Assembly: GCA_031272305.1 (NCBI GenBank)
Contig: JAISUA010000174.1
Location: forward strand, 1 to 8,143
DNA length: 8,143 nucleotides
Source of the DNA: Clostridioides sp.
GTDB taxonomy: Bacteria > Bacillota > Clostridia > Peptostreptococcales > Peptostreptococcaceae
Direction: 5' to 3'
Below the pieces are notes generated by a model that made no database searches, was not told the DNA's origin, and saw only the letters and a list, made by a program, of their open reading frames with translations. Of the stretch, positions 6,901 through 8,143 are shown one piece after another. Positions within the stretch are counted from its first letter, which is position 1; every line of letters starts with the position of its first letter. The translations under genes and the position numbers were made by a program.

Positions 6901-7055
6901 TAACAATAGCTGGTGAAACAAATGCAGTATCAAAGGATATAGAGTTGGAATTAAGAAAAAATATTTTAAAATCAATGGTTATAGATAGATTTGGTGGAAA
7001 AGATAGATATGAAACAGCAGTGAAGATAAGTCAAAAATACAGTGAATTTAAGTGA
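3993..7055 (+). CDS. Secreted BspA/DUF285-repeat surface protein with InlB B-repeat and CWB2 anchor
   Basis: Probably a surface adhesin-like protein of 1020 residues, held non-covalently on cell-wall polymer by CWB2 modules (family knowledge); its ligand is unknown. Order: signal peptide ~1-37/41 (lysines at 12 and 16, hydrophobic core 17-33, cleavage after SNA or VEA); the BspA-type 'GTCKWELEYDGTLEIYEG' strand near 45-63; DUF285 repeats ~118-430, eight of exactly 26 residues; a Listeria-Bacteroides (InlB B) repeat ~480-558 ending FAGW...LYAIW; CWB2 modules from ~576, 724 and 919, with GxDRYxTA motifs near 660, 850 and 1005. Long Ser/Asn/Lys/Asp-rich inserts interrupt the CWB2 region at ~674-722, 797-846 and 867-918. 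Modules start without a leading DRYETA and the protein ends just after one, so the array is out of register with the usual repeat. There is no LPxTG signal. ATG 3993 is chosen for its SD and signal peptide; TTG 3930 would add 21 residues. Confidence 0.9.
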   Translation: MSENQIMNQIIKNITKIILQISILVLFFTAFSLESNALVEASGEYGTCKWELEYDGTLEIYEGDFPEGGHLNEKGEFIQNPIIKSFKYKVKKIEFMGKVNANKNSSGLFADYNRLEEIKNIDYLNTSSVEDMSNMFLNSDKLTVLDVSNFDTSKVENMSHMFEGCTKLPMLDVSKFDTSNVKDMSYMFYDCGRITILDVSKFDTSNVKDMCAMFYGCESLTKLDVSNFDTSKVEDMSAMFESCSEITVLDVSNFDTSNVKCMSYMFDCCLEITKLDVSNFDTSNVENMSCMFEACTKLPMLDVSKFDTSKVEDMSIMFGGCESLTTLDVSKFNTLNVKNMSVMFAYCKSLTRLDVSKFDLRNIKSDNSRFSGIKMMFQQCEGLEELYLSSFDTMNLDSKEYGIMLYSLPNLKRIKLGEKTILKDNETCFETIPQNNEKYTGYWVDEKDQDGNTYEIGEDVLAYHNTKPETRTYIWQGQRVNIKFDPNGQTSKPYNEELHLRYGQKIDLSKAKKPERKNYNFAGWADSEEDAYKKIKTKLDGETIKFVNDRTLYAIWNKKSNPDLPDSNNSGGSSQMTVIVANGERYSDTLTASVLAHLKNAPILLSKLDSIDDKTLDEIKRRKPTEVIIVGGNQAVSDCVIDKIDEKIEGIKTTRIYGCDRYQTAIRVGEEVRKLVSTNRTSKNSLSISDRTSKNPVSTIDTIFTNDELSSNICSKLSTDSSLNNIILVVGTNFPDAMSVTSLAEYTNTPILLTMTDDLNRDTKNALKSWGISNVIIIGEKNAISKNVEDKIKKIYISSKNKENMLQRRDVAEDKNKSINTIDKDKNKSIDIVEEDRKKTISTIEVDRIGGSDRYETAKLIGDKLISILSKSNFSSSKSSSDIENLSNKYNEKVVRKLNKESIDNTLDMNEKSYSNTIAQAILVDGTDFADALTVSSFAGYYKVPVLLTEPKHLNKTTQNALKDWKISKVTIAGETNAVSKDIELELRKNILKSMVIDRFGGKDRYETAVKISQKYSEFK
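4425..5048 (+). repeat. Eight-unit 78-nt tandem array encoding DUF285 leucine-rich repeats
   Basis: Units begin at 4425, 4503, 4581, 4659, 4737, 4815, 4893 and 4971, each exactly 78 bases, with the pattern LDVS(N/K)FDTS-x-V-x-x-MS-x-MF-x-x-C-x-x-(L/I). A degenerate unit precedes the array (4347-4424) and two longer divergent ones follow to ~5235. Every unit carries one Cys at the same place, and units 3, 5 and 6 have an extra one. Units 1 and 6 share the rare GCTKLPM-like ending at protein and DNA level, suggesting a past five-unit duplication or internal conversion. Confidence 0.92.
6028..6093 (+). repeat. 33-nt (11-residue) tandem duplication between CWB2 modules 1 and 2
   Basis: Bases 6028-6060 and 6061-6093 match at 29 of 33 positions and encode RTSKNSLSISD / RTSKNPVSTID. 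The duplication is in frame and sits in the first low-complexity insert of the surface protein. Confidence 0.8.
6432..6541 (+). repeat. 33-nt tandem repeats inside CWB2 module 2
   Basis: Units start at 6432, 6465 and 6498, each 33 bases, encoding DKNKSINTIDK / DKNKSIDIVEE / DRKKTISTIEV. The next step, at 6531, falls on the module's own DRIGG motif. The insert therefore looks built by stepwise 33-nt duplication at the edge of the conserved motif. Confidence 0.8.
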
Positions 7056-7122
7056 TAAATAAATATAAATAAGATTTTAATAAATTAATATAATCTAATT
7101 TATTAATGTATTAAAATTTATT

Positions 7123-7184
7123 AAAATACTCCTCTTTAAAATATATAGTTGAACAAACTATTCAATTAAAGAGGAGTATTTTTT
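7123..7184 (+). terminator. Strong intrinsic terminator after the surface-protein gene
   Basis: A perfect 17-base stem, 7123-7139 with 7166-7182, encloses a loop containing a second six-base stem (7145-7150 with 7156-7161). It ends in a T6 run (7179-7184). The A-rich 5' flank pairs into the T run, so the stem may also terminate transcripts arriving from the other direction. It lies ~70 bases after the stop. The stretch 7056-7122 between them is AT-rich with nothing recognised. Confidence 0.92.
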
Positions 7185-7201
7185 AAAGAGGAATATTTTT
7201 T
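7167..7201 (+). repeat. Duplicated 3' arm of the terminator
   Basis: The arm at 7167-7184 recurs at 7184-7201 with a single G-to-A change (17 of 18 identical), including a second T6 run. The upstream arm at 7123-7139 could pair with either copy, the second with one mismatch. Confidence 0.8.
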
Positions 7202-7220
7202 ATTTAGAGTAAAATAAGAA

Positions 7221-7286
7221 ATGAAAATTTCCATTAGACAAAAAGAACACAATGATATCGAAGAAGTAGAAGAATATCTTAACTAA
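7221..7286 (+). pseudogene. Possible N-terminal remnant of a GNAT-type acetyltransferase
   Basis: ATG 7221 opens a 21-codon frame reading MKISIRQKEHNDIEEVEEYL-N before TAA at 7284-7286. The 'I-x-IRQ ... D-x-x-x-V-E' pattern is how many GNAT-fold N-acetyltransferases of Firmicutes begin. Nothing of the acetyl-CoA site follows, and no convincing SD precedes. It is most likely a gene fragment; a chance match is possible because the stretch is so short. Confidence 0.3.
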
Positions 7287-7525
7287 CAGAACTTAAAGAA
7301 ACTAACGCTAACAAAGATAAAAAATATATGCTATAAGTGATAGAAACTAACGGTAACAAAGATATAAAAATATATGCTATAAGTGATAATGAAACAAAAG
7401 AAATAAAAGACGCTACAATCAATTATGACAACACTACAAGACAACTAAGCGTTAAAATAAATGATTTAGATTCAATAAAGAGTTATAACCCTAATGGTTC
7501 AGGAAGTGGAGATGGAAGTAATTAA
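7283..7525 (+). pseudogene. Frameshifted C-terminal remnant of an unidentified protein
   Basis: GTG 7337 opens a 62-codon frame to TAA at 7523-7525 without an SD. Its protein reads (M/V)IETNGNKDIKIYAISDN..., then INYDNTTRQLSVKINDLDSI, then a Gly/Ser/Asp-rich tail. The alternating polar/hydrophobic pattern suggests a beta-strand domain end rather than a complete protein. An out-of-frame earlier copy of the first ~15 residues (ELKETNANKDK) lies at 7289-7341 and runs into a stop. This suggests a decayed gene whose tandem duplication carries a one-base deletion. I do not recognise the family. Confidence 0.4.
7297..7387 (+). repeat. 45/46-nt tandem duplication with a one-base indel
   Basis: The 45 bases 7297-7341 and the 46 bases 7342-7387 are nearly identical. 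One substitution (GCTAAC versus GGTAAC) and a one-base length difference in the A/T run separate them. The indel shifts the frame between the copies. Confidence 0.82.
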
Positions 7526-7558
7526 TTTAACAGATATTGTCGTTTTTCGGATAATAAC

Positions 7559-7587
7559 TTTACAAAATAAATTTTTTAACCTATAAT
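7559..7587 (+). promoter_or_regulatory. Sigma-A-type promoter for the hydratase gene
   Basis: TTTACA (7559-7564), a 17-base spacer and a perfect TATAAT (7582-7587) form a strong housekeeping promoter. It predicts a leader of roughly 90 nt. This shows the hydratase gene is transcribed separately from the surface gene. Confidence 0.8.
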
Positions 7588-7684
7588 TATTAATTATACA
7601 CAAAAATAGTTATTAATAAGACAGTACAATTCTATTTTTAAACACAAATATACAAAATAAACGATGCTAATGGAGGATTTAGGT

Positions 7685-8143
7685 ATGATAAAATTAATTG
7701 ATTCTGGAGCATACTTATTAAATGGGACAGATATTATACAAGAAAACGATTCTTTGAAATTAAAATCAATTTTTCCAAATTTACAAGATAGAAATATATC
7801 TATAAGTGAAGAAGCAAAGAAAGGTACGATTGCCTATTCTATTTTGCAAAATCACAATATTTCTGGTGACGAAAAGAAATTAAGAATAAAATTTGATTCA
7901 ATGGCTTCTCATGATATTACTTTTGTTGGTATTATACAGACAGCAAGAGCAAGTGGTCTTGAAAAATTTCCTATTCCATATGTTTTGACAAATTGTCATA
8001 ATAGCTTATGTGCAGTAGGTGGAACAATTAATGAAGACGATCATATGTTTGGTCTTTCAGCTGCCAAAAAATATGGTGGAATCTATGTACCTCCACATAT
8101 AGCAGTAATCCATCAATATATGCGTGAAATGATGGCTGGTTGT
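7685..8143 (+). CDS. Aconitase-superfamily hydratase, N-terminal part (3' truncated by window)
   Basis: The frame runs from ATG 7685 to the window end without a stop (153 codons). GGAGG at 7672-7676 lies eight bases before the ATG. The N-terminal segment, with AKKGTIAYSIL, FDSMASHDITFVGIIQTARASGLEKF, TNCHNSLCAVGG and YGGIYVPPHIAVIHQYMREMMAGC, resembles the clostridial 'hydratase' branch of the [4Fe-4S] aconitase/isopropylmalate-isomerase superfamily. In aconitases the comparable 'D-H' segment and the 'V-x-P-x-x-x-x-H' segment contribute to the active site. The cluster-binding cysteines expected further on are outside the window. The exact substrate is not established by the sequence. It has its own promoter and is not obviously linked to the neighbours. 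Confidence 0.75.
   Translation, partial: MIKLIDSGAYLLNGTDIIQENDSLKLKSIFPNLQDRNISISEEAKKGTIAYSILQNHNISGDEKKLRIKFDSMASHDITFVGIIQTARASGLEKFPIPYVLTNCHNSLCAVGGTINEDDHMFGLSAAKKYGGIYVPPHIAVIHQYMREMMAGC

Noticed and set aside
7535..7556. A seven-base-pair hairpin (TATTGTC with GATAATA) as terminator or operator before the hydratase promoter
   Set aside because: It is short, AT-rich, contains a G-U pair and is not followed by a T run. It is likely chance.

Overview
The window is about 27% G+C by eye, with A/T-ending codons and strong Shine-Dalgarno (SD) sites. It looks like a low-GC anaerobic Firmicute. The order mutS-mutL-miaA is typical of Clostridia. A surface protein anchored by cell-wall-binding type 2 (CWB2) modules and carrying BspA-type leucine-rich repeats points to a Peptostreptococcaceae-like, possibly oral or gut, anaerobe. 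Genus cannot be fixed from the sequence alone.

Layout, all on the + strand. (1) 1-3562 is a DNA-repair and tRNA-modification operon: the last ~90 residues of MutS, then a nuclease-type MutL starting at a TTG codon, then MiaA. It closes with an intrinsic terminator at 3621-3673. (2) 3715-7201 is a self-contained surface-protein cassette. It has a near-consensus sigma-A promoter and a structured ~240-nt leader containing hairpins, a terminator-like element and a four-codon mini-ORF. A 1020-residue secreted protein follows: signal peptide, 78-nt-periodic BspA/DUF285 repeats, an InlB-type B-repeat and three CWB2 modules. The cassette ends at a very strong terminator whose 3' arm is duplicated. 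(3) 7204-7525 holds short gene remnants: an acetyltransferase-like N-terminus and a frameshifted tail of an unidentified protein. (4) 7559-8143 is a second near-consensus promoter and the first 153 codons of an aconitase-superfamily hydratase that runs off the window.

MutS and MutL act together in mismatch repair, and MiaA modifies tRNA position A37. The surface gene appears to be an independent unit placed after miaA, where many Clostridia keep hfq.

The main unusual theme is short tandem duplication, with units of 17 to 47 nt. Copies lie across the mutS stop, inside the MutL linker, over the miaA translation start, inside the CWB2 modules, on the terminator arm and in the remnant region. 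I found no CRISPR array, tRNA, rRNA, transposase or convincing new defence system.
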